Origin: Vibrio lentus
GTDB lineage: Bacteria; Pseudomonadota; Gammaproteobacteria; Enterobacterales; Vibrionaceae
Assembly (NCBI RefSeq): GCF_030409755.1
Contig: NZ_JAUFQE010000001.1
Location: forward strand, 620,001 to 684,000
Reading direction: 5' to 3'
Length of the DNA stretch: 64,000 nucleotides
Made by a program: the position numbers and the translations under genes. Within the stretch, counting starts at the first letter, position 1, and every line of letters begins with the position of its first letter. Positions 45,055 to 53,353 of the stretch are shown here, piece by piece. The notes beneath the pieces are model-generated. The model ran no database searches. It was not told the origin of the DNA and saw only the letters and a program-made list of their open reading frames with translations.

Positions 45055-45968
45055 CAATTGACACCTCGCAAAATCAGCCAGATACAAAAGAAACCTAATA
45101 ATTCGCTCACTAGAACGTAATAAAAAATAGGTTGTCCCGCTTCCTCAAACATAACAAAGCTGTAGTTCTCAGGGCTTGTAAACTTCAAGATGATAAGAAA
45201 AATTACGGGCAAACAGGCGATAATTTTGGCAGAAGCTCGCGCTTCTGAGGTCAATGCATTTTTCTTTTTCTCAACAGCTCGAGAATCAAACATTAGTCGA
45301 TTAATTTTATTGATCACATCTTTAAGCTGACCACCCCGAGCTAGGTTGATTCTTATCGTTGAAGCGAAAAAGAAATACTCTAAATAAGGAAAAGTATTGC
45401 TGCTACGCTCAAGAACATCATCAGGGTCTTCACCAATAAGTAATCGCTCAGCCATAAGCTTGAACTCTTTGCCCACATCATTATCAAGCTGCTTACCCAC
45501 GTACTCGAACGCATGAATGATGCTTTGACCAGAAGAAATAGCGCCGCTCAAAATGTTCAAAGCGTCTGGGAAGTTAGTTTTGAAACGATCCATCTGTCTT
45601 TGCTTTAACTTTGTGTAAAAAACAAAGAACAAGATCGGCTCAGCAAGCAGTAAGCAAACGAAATAATCCTGACGCAAGAAAAACTCATTGATCGCATAAA
45701 CTGCCGATGCTGTCACAGACACAAATAGGATTAACTTCAAAGACATATTAGGTTGAAAGACTTTGATAGTCTTCTTGTAACTTTTCCTCAACCGGGCTTT
45801 GTAACTCTCTTCAAACTGTTGTGAATCAATAACAGAGCGAACACCTTTAACCCCTTCAAATTCAGCTTCCATCTCAATTAAGCTGCTCAATTTTTTGTTT
45901 TGACGAGAACGATGGATAAGGAAGTAAAGTAGCAAAGCGCTCCATGAAACAATCAGTATTAAGGTCAT
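45054..45968 (-). CDS. tadB: TadB inner-membrane platform protein
   Basis: The 304-residue protein has an N-terminal membrane segment, paired central spans (LFVSVTASAVYAI, FVCLLLAEPILFFVFY) and a GspF-like domain (FPDALNILSGAISSGQSIIHAFEYVGKQL...). Partner of TadC in the platform driven by TadA. Overlaps tadA by 4 bases. Confidence 0.9.
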   Translation of the reverse strand: MTLILIVSWSALLLYFLIHRSRQNKKLSSLIEMEAEFEGVKGVRSVIDSQQFEESYKARLRKSYKKTIKVFQPNMSLKLILFVSVTASAVYAINEFFLRQDYFVCLLLAEPILFFVFYTKLKQRQMDRFKTNFPDALNILSGAISSGQSIIHAFEYVGKQLDNDVGKEFKLMAERLLIGEDPDDVLERSSNTFPYLEYFFFASTIRINLARGGQLKDVINKINRLMFDSRAVEKKKNALTSEARASAKIIACLPVIFLIILKFTSPENYSFVMFEEAGQPIFYYVLVSELLGFFCIWLILRGVN

Positions 45969-47230
45969 GTAAATATCTCCTTTACTGCTTGTTCTAAACC
46001 AAAGAATTTTGCACGTTCATAAATCACAGAACGAGTCGATAAACCGGGTGTTCTAAACTCACCTTCCATCTTTCCATCTTTGAAATTTGAAGTTGCTTCA
46101 TAACGAAAAATGTCTTCCATCACCACGCTATCCCCTTCCATCCCGATAATTTCAGAAATGTACATCACCTTACGACTGCCATCGTGGAGGCGCTTTACTT
46201 GAACGATAAGGTCTACTGCACTAACGATGGTTCTTCGTATTGCTGATATTGGCAGACTGGCTGTTGCCATCATCACCATGCTCTCAGTACGAGCAATGGC
46301 ATCACGAGGTGTGTTAGCGTGCAATGTTGACATAGATCCGTCATGGCCAGTATTCATGGCTTGAAGCATCTCAAAGGCTTCACCACCACGACACTCACCC
46401 ACAATGATTCTGTCGGGACGCATACGAAGGGCATTAATCACAAGGTCACGCGCGGTGATCTCTCCCGTCCCTTCAACGCTGGCTTGTCGAGTTTCAAGCC
46501 TTACGATGTGAGGTTTTTGAAGCTGTAGCTCAGCAGCATCTTCAATGGTAACAATACGTTCAGTTTCACCAATGAACCCAGATAACGCATTCAACAATGT
46601 CGTCTTACCTGAACCCGTACCACCAGAGATCAATATGTTGCACTTGCAGTGACTGGCTATAGACAACAGCTTTGCCATTTCCACAGACATGGCACCAAAC
46701 TCAGCTAGATTCTCAAGCCTAATTTTTTGTTCTTTGAACTTACGAATAGAGATAGATGTACCATCTATTGCAAGCGGTGGAATTACAATATTGACACGAC
46801 TACCATCCATCAAACGAGCATCACAAAGAGGTTTCGATTCATCAATGCGACGACCTACATTCGAAGCGATTCGTTTAGCGATGGTGTTCAGTTGCTTCTC
46901 ATTAACAAATTGAATGGGTGACTGTTCAACTTTGCCATTGATTTCAATGAAAATATCGGAAGGTCCATTGATCATGATATCCGATATGTCATCGTTATCG
47001 ACTAAAGCCTGCAACGGCCCAAGGCCTTTTAACTCATCGAGCAATGCTTTAACTAGGTCAACGCGCTTAAGAGAACTGACTTGCAATTGCTTTTTGTCGA
47101 TCAATATATTGACTGAATCTTTAAGCTGTTCTTCTAGCTCTTGATTACTGATTTCAACAAGCGTCGCGGCGTCCAAAGCATCGAAGATTTCATCTCGAAG
47201 CTGGATGTAAATTTCTTTTAATTGATTCAT
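45965..47230 (-). CDS. tadA: TadA/CpaF pilus ATPase
   Basis: The 421-residue secretion ATPase carries Walker [10 protein letters not shown] (203-211), the Asp box [10 protein letters not shown], Walker B region [32 protein letters not shown] and the family block [13 protein letters not shown]. It powers Flp pilus extension and perhaps retraction. Overlaps tadZ by 4 bases. Confidence 0.95.
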   Translation of the reverse strand: MNQLKEIYIQLRDEIFDALDAATLVEISNQELEEQLKDSVNILIDKKQLQVSSLKRVDLVKALLDELKGLGPLQALVDNDDISDIMINGPSDIFIEINGKVEQSPIQFVNEKQLNTIAKRIASNVGRRIDESKPLCDARLMDGSRVNIVIPPLAIDGTSISIRKFKEQKIRLENLAEFGAMSVEMAKLLSIASHCKCNILISGGTGSGKTTLLNALSGFIGETERIVTIEDAAELQLQKPHIVRLETRQASVEGTGEITARDLVINALRMRPDRIIVGECRGGEAFEMLQAMNTGHDGSMSTLHANTPRDAIARTESMVMMATASLPISAIRRTIVSAVDLIVQVKRLHDGSRKVMYISEIIGMEGDSVVMEDIFRYEATSNFKDGKMEGEFRTPGLSTRSVIYERAKFFGLEQAVKEIFT

Positions 47231-48420
47231 TTTCTAAACAAACTGAAACGTGATTTGGTTTTAATTTTCTTGCCTGTTAACGTGGCAACCATACTCAGAA
47301 CGGCAGTCGAGGACTTAGATTTAAGCAGCTCATTGATACCCTGCTGCACCACTATTTTTTCAAGTGACGGCTCATACATAAAATCAATGCTATCTTTGGC
47401 TTTGATCCTCTCTTTCGCACTCGCGAGTGTCACCATGAAGTCTTTCGCTGGTCTATTCAGGTTAAAAATAATCTGGTGTTCAGATTTACCGATCTTCTTC
47501 TTCAACGAGTTATATGAACGCAATGAAGAGACCGAAGGTTCGCAAACAATGAAGATACGGTGATACTTATCCGATAACTCCTGATCATGCATCTCTTCGT
47601 AACAAGACAGCGGCGCTGAGTCGATAATAAAGTTATATTGATCAATAAGTTGACTCGAAAGGTTGTACAGCGTCGATGCATGATCAGAGAGGCAGGCAAC
47701 ATTCTTCTCTAGAACCAAATAATCAAGTTTCTCTTTAACGCCATGCACATAGGTTTTCGCTATCGCACTGTCAATGTCGATCTGATTTAAATCGATACTA
47801 TTGTGTTTGGCTTTCAAGCCTTTTACACCAATATAAATGTCGCTGTTTAGCGCTCCTGAATCATGATCCACCAAGAGTGTCTTTAGGTTTGCTTGCTCTG
47901 CTAAGGAATGTGCTAAAACAGAACTTACGCAAGATACTCCAATGCCGCCTTTGGTTCCCAACACTAATATACGTTTAGCTACTCGCGTTTTTTTAACGGT
48001 GCTTTCTCCTTCTTGCGTCGCTTTCAATGCCGCGAGTAACGCATCAAGTTCAAAGTCCCACAAGACATAAGTAGCACCTAGAGAGTGCACTTGGTTACGC
48101 AGTTTTATAGAGTCGACATCGCAGAGAACAAGCAAAGAGATGTTCACATCTAAGCGAATCGAAATCTCAGACACTTGCTCAATAACGTTGGATGCGCTGC
48201 GAAGATCAAGTACAACATGATTCAGCTTGATGTTTGACTGATTCCAAACACCATCTAAATCAATATCAGTCACTTCAAGTGGTTTAGGAAAGCCTTCAAT
48301 CGCGTATAGATCATTAATCGATTCAGTTAAGGCGCTATCGTCTGAAACAATGAGATCGGTAGCCTCAACTGTCGACTTCATTTTCGAAGACGAATTACGA
48401 AACAAGATATCCAAGTCCAT
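47227..48420 (-). CDS. tadZ: TadZ/CpaE localisation protein
   Basis: The 397-residue protein has an N-terminal receiver-like domain (about 30-125) and a MinD/ParA-like domain with ILVLGTKGGIGVSCVSSVLAHSLAEQ (about 150). The deviant Walker A reads KGGIGVS, keeping the signature lysine but replacing the P-loop lysine by Val, so ATP hydrolysis is doubtful, as in several TadZ proteins. It should place the Tad machine at the pole. Confidence 0.87.
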   Translation of the reverse strand: MDLDILFRNSSSKMKSTVEATDLIVSDDSALTESINDLYAIEGFPKPLEVTDIDLDGVWNQSNIKLNHVVLDLRSASNVIEQVSEISIRLDVNISLLVLCDVDSIKLRNQVHSLGATYVLWDFELDALLAALKATQEGESTVKKTRVAKRILVLGTKGGIGVSCVSSVLAHSLAEQANLKTLLVDHDSGALNSDIYIGVKGLKAKHNSIDLNQIDIDSAIAKTYVHGVKEKLDYLVLEKNVACLSDHASTLYNLSSQLIDQYNFIIDSAPLSCYEEMHDQELSDKYHRIFIVCEPSVSSLRSYNSLKKKIGKSEHQIIFNLNRPAKDFMVTLASAKERIKAKDSIDFMYEPSLEKIVVQQGINELLKSKSSTAVLSMVATLTGKKIKTKSRFSLFRK

Positions 48421-48422
48421 AG

Positions 48423-48884
48423 CTATTTCGCCTTCTTAATTGGATTGACCAAGCTAATATTACGATTGTGTTCGACACTACAGCCAAATTGATAATCTTC
48501 CCTTTTAGAGAACACCATCACGCCACAGTCACTGCTTTTAATTCGGACATATCGACCTATGATTAGGATGTTTTTTTCTTGGTCATGATCGGCAAGCTCA
48601 ACTTTATATCTGTCTTTCGAGATGGACTCTGACTTAAATCGATCGCTTAACTTCGCGACAAACTCACTCGCATTAGGCTTATATCTAACTAAAAACGTCG
48701 CCTTTGGTTCTCTTACGTTGAGATCTCGAATAAAAGCCACAGAAAGAGGCATCGAATCTTCATCAGTCGTCATGTCAAATTCAAAGCGTTCCTCTAATTG
48801 TTCAATAACACTAGAGTTACTGGTATCAAGATGAGTGCAAGCAGAAGTGAAAAAAGCTATTAAAGTAATAACGATCCATCTCAT
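48423..48884 (-). CDS. rcpB: RcpB/CpaD-like pilus lipoprotein
   Basis: The 153-residue protein has a lipobox FFTSAC (Cys16). The end block CGVMVFSKREDYQFGCSVEHNRNISLVNP resembles the C-terminal FGCATQ-N...NP block of CpaD. It lies between the secretin and tadZ genes, the usual place for rcpB, and probably supports secretin assembly at the outer membrane. Confidence 0.75.
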   Translation of the reverse strand: MRWIVITLIAFFTSACTHLDTSNSSVIEQLEERFEFDMTTDEDSMPLSVAFIRDLNVREPKATFLVRYKPNASEFVAKLSDRFKSESISKDRYKVELADHDQEKNILIIGRYVRIKSSDCGVMVFSKREDYQFGCSVEHNRNISLVNPIKKAK

Positions 48885-50209
48885 TAGTTGAACCCTCCTT
48901 GATTAATCGTGTCTTCCAACTCAGGTTCATCGAGATCTGAGAGGTCTATTCTTAGCAATCGTTCGAGATCACTGGTACGTCTAAAACTTGGCAACTTAAC
49001 TTGTTCTTGCTCGACGGGATCAACGAGATTGACAGTCGCAACAATGATCAGCTCTGTTTTAGAGCGGTTCGTGGAAGTGTGGCTAAATAGAGCCCCTAGG
49101 ATTGGGATGTCCCCCAGAATTGGAATCTTGGTTAACGATTCACGCTCTTCAGACGTAAGTAGCCCCGCCAGAACAAAGCTTTGCCCGTCTTTTAAATGAA
49201 CCGTAGTTTGAGCTCGTCGAGTTCTTAAAGAAGGCACAGAAATTAGACCTGTCGTAGTTTTGTTCGATTCATCAATAGAACTGACTTCAGGGATCAAGGT
49301 TAAACGGATATTTTCCGTATCAGTAACCTTTGCAACCATGGCCAACTTAACGCCGTATTCTTTATAAGAAATGGTAATCCCGTCTTCATCTCTAACAGCG
49401 ATTGGTATCTCGCCCCCAGCTAGGAAGCTAGCCTGCTCACCCGAAATAACAGAAAGGTTGGGTTCGGCCAATACACGCCCGATTTTGTCATCACCACTTG
49501 CGGAGATAACAGAAACAATATCTTGAGCCGTAAAATCAAGGAGCTTATTAACAAAAGTACCCGGCTCTCCACTGTCGCTGTATGTCACACCCAACTCGGT
49601 CAGAAAAGAACTCGAAACTTCTGCAACCGTCAGCTTTACATTTATCTGTTCAGTAGTGAGAACTTTGAGATTATTAATGACTTGGTCGTAGTAATATTGA
49701 GTGGTGAACTCCAGTTCGTCTAAAACCTCTCCACCAGCATCTTTCAATTCGTATGTCTTACGTCGGCGTTCTTTCTTCAGCATTTCACCAACCAGTCGAT
49801 GAATCTTTTTCTTAATCTCTTCGCTACCGACAATACCGTCTAATACCACTTGGTCACCGACATTGGAAACCACAACGCTTTCATCAGGAAATCGAGCAAT
49901 GAGCGTTTGCTTAAGAAGTCTTAAGCTTTGATTGACAACCAATTCCGCATTGTAAATTTCATTTCCGCCACGATCATAAACAATCACTGAGGTAGTACCC
50001 TGGCCAACGCCGTAAACCACAACCTTGTTTTCATCGATAATTTTGTAGTCCGCTATTTCTTGATTCGCCACAAATACCGTTGATATCTGTCGCTTCAAAT
50101 TAATGGTTTTCGCGGCACCTTGATCCAAGTTCATTAATTCTGATGCGAGTAATGGACAAGAAAGAATCCCGCACAATAGCAAGGCTATATTTTTCTTCTT
50201 TAAAGTCAT
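48884..50209 (-). CDS. rcpA: RcpA/CpaC outer-membrane secretin
   Basis: The 441-residue protein has a signal peptide, an N-terminal pilus-associated domain (INLKRQISTVFVANQEIADYKII...KVVVYGVGQGTTSVIVYD), a BON-like segment and a secretin domain with the signature VLAEPNLSVISGEQASFLAGGEIP and the GDIPILGALF end block. It makes the outer-membrane channel for the pilus. ATG 50209 has AAGGAA at the right distance, one base past the rcpC stop; an in-frame start at 50239 would overlap rcpC. Confidence 0.93.
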   Translation of the reverse strand: MTLKKKNIALLLCGILSCPLLASELMNLDQGAAKTINLKRQISTVFVANQEIADYKIIDENKVVVYGVGQGTTSVIVYDRGGNEIYNAELVVNQSLRLLKQTLIARFPDESVVVSNVGDQVVLDGIVGSEEIKKKIHRLVGEMLKKERRRKTYELKDAGGEVLDELEFTTQYYYDQVINNLKVLTTEQINVKLTVAEVSSSFLTELGVTYSDSGEPGTFVNKLLDFTAQDIVSVISASGDDKIGRVLAEPNLSVISGEQASFLAGGEIPIAVRDEDGITISYKEYGVKLAMVAKVTDTENIRLTLIPEVSSIDESNKTTTGLISVPSLRTRRAQTTVHLKDGQSFVLAGLLTSEERESLTKIPILGDIPILGALFSHTSTNRSKTELIIVATVNLVDPVEQEQVKLPSFRRTSDLERLLRIDLSDLDEPELEDTINQGGFN

Positions 50210-50210
50210 G

Positions 50211-50990
50211 TTATTCCTTACCACGTAATTCTCTGACACCGAACTGAGTTTCTAAAAGGTCACTACTGCGGATAGATAAATAGCGATTCTCGATTTCAGA
50301 TGGAATAATATTCACATCACCGATTTTTTGAGCCATTTCGAGTTTCAAAACGCTCCGCATATTTAATGCAATAACTAAACTGTATTTTTTGTCTTCGGCA
50401 TCTTCTGAATCAGTATCTTCACTGCTCCCTTTTATTACCTGTAAAACTCGCGCTCCACTGATAATCACTCGACTAACGAGGTCCCCGATATCTCCATAGC
50501 CATTCTCAACGAGGTTTGATTTTGAAGAAGTTGTAGAAACGAAGCTCACTTTATCACCAGGGGTAAGGGTTGCGGTCTGTACTACTCCAATACCGGTTAC
50601 TTCATAAAAATAAGGTAATTCACCGTCATTTAGTGACAGGTACATATAATCTCGATCTCCAGGGTTAGAGATCATATCTTGTGTTAAGTAAGTTCCTTCA
50701 GAGATGTCTTCTTTAAATAGAGCACCAGGTTCAACAATAAGGTCATCTTCTAACGTATAGTAGTAACCATCTAAGTCAGATATATGAACAAATTTCTTGT
50801 CATAAAATTTAGGAGCCAACGGTTGAGAACGTTTAATCGCTTTCTGAGTGACTAAAATGCTGACCTTAGGTTCTTCTTTCTGCTGAACTTCCTGTGGAGC
50901 TTCATCAGATGACATATAGTTCATATTGATATAAATCAATGTAGAGAAAATAGAAAAAGCGACAAGAAGGAGAATGATAATTCTGTTCAT
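50211..50990 (-). CDS. rcpC: RcpC/CpaB pilus assembly protein
   Basis: The 259-residue protein has one N-terminal membrane segment (about 4-22) and a SAF/CpaB domain (KAIKRSQPLAPKFYDKKFV..., about 50-110) followed by the RcpC/CpaB-type VVQTATLTPGDKVSFVS block. It is a periplasmic assembly factor near the secretin. A terminator-like hairpin separates it from flp. Confidence 0.85.
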   Translation of the reverse strand: MNRIIILLLVAFSIFSTLIYINMNYMSSDEAPQEVQQKEEPKVSILVTQKAIKRSQPLAPKFYDKKFVHISDLDGYYYTLEDDLIVEPGALFKEDISEGTYLTQDMISNPGDRDYMYLSLNDGELPYFYEVTGIGVVQTATLTPGDKVSFVSTTSSKSNLVENGYGDIGDLVSRVIISGARVLQVIKGSSEDTDSEDAEDKKYSLVIALNMRSVLKLEMAQKIGDVNIIPSEIENRYLSIRSSDLLETQFGVRELRGKE

Positions 50991-51004
50991 ATTAAGCCTA
51001 AAAC

Positions 51005-51021
51005 AGGGGCAAAAGCCCCTT
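51005..51021 (-). terminator. Attenuating hairpin between flp and rcpC
   Basis: On the minus strand AAGGGGC, loop TTTT, GCCCCT then GTTTT. The short T-run predicts partial termination, so flp mRNA would exceed mRNA for the machine, as wanted for a major pilin. Confidence 0.7.
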
Positions 51022-51044
51022 TATATATTATTCTTAGTGGCTGA

Positions 51045-51257
51045 TTATTTGCCTGTAGTAGCTGTAGTCAAATTGGTGGTTACTTTAGTTAATGCACCAG
51101 TGATAGCATTTTTAAGCGCATCAGTTTGAAATGCCGCTAATACTAGAGCCGACATTACAACAGCAATAATTGCATATTCCACAGCGGTAACACCGCGTAC
51201 ATCATCTTCGAACTTCATTTTTAGTTCAGCTAGTTTTGCTAGAGTTTTGTAATACAT
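51045..51257 (-). CDS. flp: Flp-type major pilin
   Basis: The 70-residue protein has a 22-residue leader ending Arg-Gly and the Flp motif VTAVEYAIIAVVMSALVLAAF, with Glu at +5 (Glu27) and Tyr at +6. The mature protein is about 48 residues, as in the Flp family. Processed by TadV, it builds the adhesive Flp pilus. It is the first gene of the minus-strand operon. Confidence 0.93.
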   Translation of the reverse strand: MYYKTLAKLAELKMKFEDDVRGVTAVEYAIIAVVMSALVLAAFQTDALKNAITGALTKVTTNLTTATTGK

Positions 51258-51420
51258 AATAATCCTATAAAAAGTATATTGACCATTGGTCTAATTGAAA
51301 TTGCGAGTAAAATTTACCCGATACAAAAACATACATCCAATTAATAGTTATTATGATCGCATAACATAAACTTATTTCACTCTCATAAATGTTTTTTATG
51401 AGCTTATAATAATTAACAAT

Positions 51421-51924
51421 ATGGTTTGTATTGATATAGATAACTATTACCTATACCCTATATTTATGAATATAGATTTATTATTTTATACCACTTTAAT
51501 TTTTGTAAACTTTTTAATATTAGTATGCGTGTGTTTTTTCGATGGGAAGCAGAGAAAGATACCAAACAATCTCAGTAAGACTGCTTTAATATTTAGTATT
51601 TTCGTCGCGTTGCATAATGGTCACTTGATGTCATCTTTACCCATTGCAGTTCTCTGCTTCGTGGTGTTTTTGATACTTTGGTATCTGAGAGTGATTGGTG
51701 CTGGAGATGTAAAGTTACTTTGCGCCTTAATCATTGGTATACAACCCGAACTAGTTACAGCAACATTGATTTTTATAGGTTTTCTAGGAGGATTTTTGGT
51801 TTCCGCTATGTACATAGTAGGAAAGATAAAAGGGTTACCTAGCTTTGCAAAAGGCATTCCTTACGGAATACCTATTGCTTTAAGTTGTTTTATTTTTAGC
51901 ACAGTATCAATATTATCAAACTAA
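51421..51924 (+). CDS. tadV: TadV/CpaA prepilin peptidase (A24)
   Basis: The 167-residue protein is a type IV prepilin peptidase with the two catalytic aspartates in CFFDGKQRKIPN and GAGDVKLL, and six or so membrane spans. It cleaves the Flp and TadE/F leaders. Unusually it is divergent from flp rather than in the operon. ATG 51466 is an alternative start that puts the first span right at the N terminus; neither ATG has a clear ribosome site. Confidence 0.88.
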   Translation: MVCIDIDNYYLYPIFMNIDLLFYTTLIFVNFLILVCVCFFDGKQRKIPNNLSKTALIFSIFVALHNGHLMSSLPIAVLCFVVFLILWYLRVIGAGDVKLLCALIIGIQPELVTATLIFIGFLGGFLVSAMYIVGKIKGLPSFAKGIPYGIPIALSCFIFSTVSILSN

Positions 51925-52809
51925 TCACATAACATTATGATTCAATACAGGTGTCGAAATATCACTTATTTGAAATAGCTGTTGAATCTTATCTTTAATT
52001 CCTAATGTCTCTAATTCTTGTGAAATCTCATCGCTACACCAAACATACATGTTCACTTTTTGACGTAATGGTATTGTTTTACAATTATTATTACATATTG
52101 ACCACTCAGGAAAAATTAGAATAGTACCGTTGGTTTCCAGTTCATTTTTTAAGAACTGACATGAGCTTGTTTTTACCCAGCTTGATACATGTGAAGAATC
52201 AATATTATAGTCATTAAGCAACTCTTGAACATAAGATTTAGGTAAAGAACTACAATAAACAACTCTCTGAGGGTAACACTCGTGCGGGTCAAGTGAATTA
52301 GAATGTGCGATAACATAATTCACAGTTTTTAACTGATAGGATTTTCCATTATCCTGTGAAATTCTATCCATCGTGAATATTAAGTCGTAGCGAGACGAAT
52401 CCAATAGAGAAGACTTAGTAAAACTGTTTATGGACAAGTCTATATTATTCAACATTCGAAACTCATTGATTACACGTTCAACCATCTCGAAGCAAAAAGA
52501 TTCAGCAATCGCTATATTGAATTGATCTCGTAACTCAACTTTTTCTAGATCTTCAAACAGCCTTTCGTACATAGACATTGTTTGATCTGCGTAATCGAGT
52601 AATACTTTTCCGTGTTTAGTGAGTAAAAACCCTTCCTTTCGATCAAAAATACTCGCCCCGATCGTATTCTCGATTTTTTTAATATGTTGAGAAACCGCAG
52701 GCTGTGTCATAAATAAAGACTCAGCTGCAACTGTAAAACTTTTGTGTTTAGCAACGTGTGAAAATGTTCTTAAATATTTGACGTCTATAGACCTGTTGAC
52801 GTTTTTCAT
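51925..52809 (-). CDS. LysR-family transcriptional regulator
   Basis: The 294-residue protein has the LysR helix-turn-helix at about 10-68 (VAKHKSFTVAAESLFMTQPAVSQHIKKIENTIGASIFDR) and an inducer-binding domain. It is convergent with tadV with no gap between the stops. It may control the Tad locus, whose promoters it flanks only across tadV. Its own promoter lies in the 52.8-53.3 kb gap with a 13-bp inverted repeat at 52901. Confidence 0.85.
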   Translation of the reverse strand: MKNVNRSIDVKYLRTFSHVAKHKSFTVAAESLFMTQPAVSQHIKKIENTIGASIFDRKEGFLLTKHGKVLLDYADQTMSMYERLFEDLEKVELRDQFNIAIAESFCFEMVERVINEFRMLNNIDLSINSFTKSSLLDSSRYDLIFTMDRISQDNGKSYQLKTVNYVIAHSNSLDPHECYPQRVVYCSSLPKSYVQELLNDYNIDSSHVSSWVKTSSCQFLKNELETNGTILIFPEWSICNNNCKTIPLRQKVNMYVWCSDEISQELETLGIKDKIQQLFQISDISTPVLNHNVM

Positions 52810-52900
52810 GGTGCAAACTACCCCGATGTTGCGTTATTTTATTAATTATTCTTATTAAAAATCAGCGTAAAAGTAACAATAGTGTCATTCAGATACAAAA

Positions 52901-52932
52901 AAACATTATTTATATAGTCATAAATAATGTTT
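52901..52932. promoter_or_regulatory. Perfect 13-bp inverted repeat upstream of the LysR gene
   Basis: AAACATTATTTAT and its complement ATAAATAATGTTT around six bases (ATAGTC), 92-123 bases before ATG 52809. AT-rich long palindromes in this place are typical of LysR autoregulation. Confidence 0.45.
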
Positions 52933-53311
52933 ATATCCATCTAAATAAAAAATAATTTTTCTGCACCAACAACTGATTCACAAATCCTTATGTGCTTTTA
53001 CAAACAACATATTCCACTTGTCCTTTGTGTACCAGAGTCCTGACACAACACACTCCTAGAGCAAATGACAATCAACACAATTATAACCAAAACCTATGCA
53101 CTCACCACCTTAATGATAGGTAAAATCTTTGAAATTTATGTAAATAATCGACATTTATAAGGCTAAAGTTCAAAAGTTGCCCAAACTAAGCATTATTCAT
53201 TTTTGTGATCTAGATTGCACGCAAGTGAAACTACACGCCTATAAATGTATATCTTGATTCATAAATGCGACAAATTGTTTCATTTTCTGGAGCAGAATTT
53301 AGAACCGGACA
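52933..53311. other. Gap between the LysR gene and the M6 protease terminator
   Basis: No gene is seen in these 379 bases. It holds a CRP-like site at 53201-53222 and AT-rich sequence. Nothing nearby on the plus strand uses the CRP-like site, so either the LysR gene is controlled from far upstream or an unseen small transcript starts here. Confidence 0.35.
53201..53222. promoter_or_regulatory. CRP-like site
   Basis: TGTGATCTAGAT matches the first half and centre of the CRP consensus TGTGATCTAGATCACA exactly, and is followed by TGCAC where TCACA is expected. Function unknown. Confidence 0.35.
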
Positions 53312-53342
53312 AAAAAAGAGCTAACCAATATAGCTCTTTTTT
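53312..53342 (-). terminator. Terminator of the M6 protease gene (minus strand)
   Basis: AAAAAAGAGCTA / TAGCTCTTTTTT around a 7-base loop, giving a T-run on the minus strand 12 bases after the stop. Confidence 0.85.
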
Positions 53343-53353
53343 GTCATTTTATT

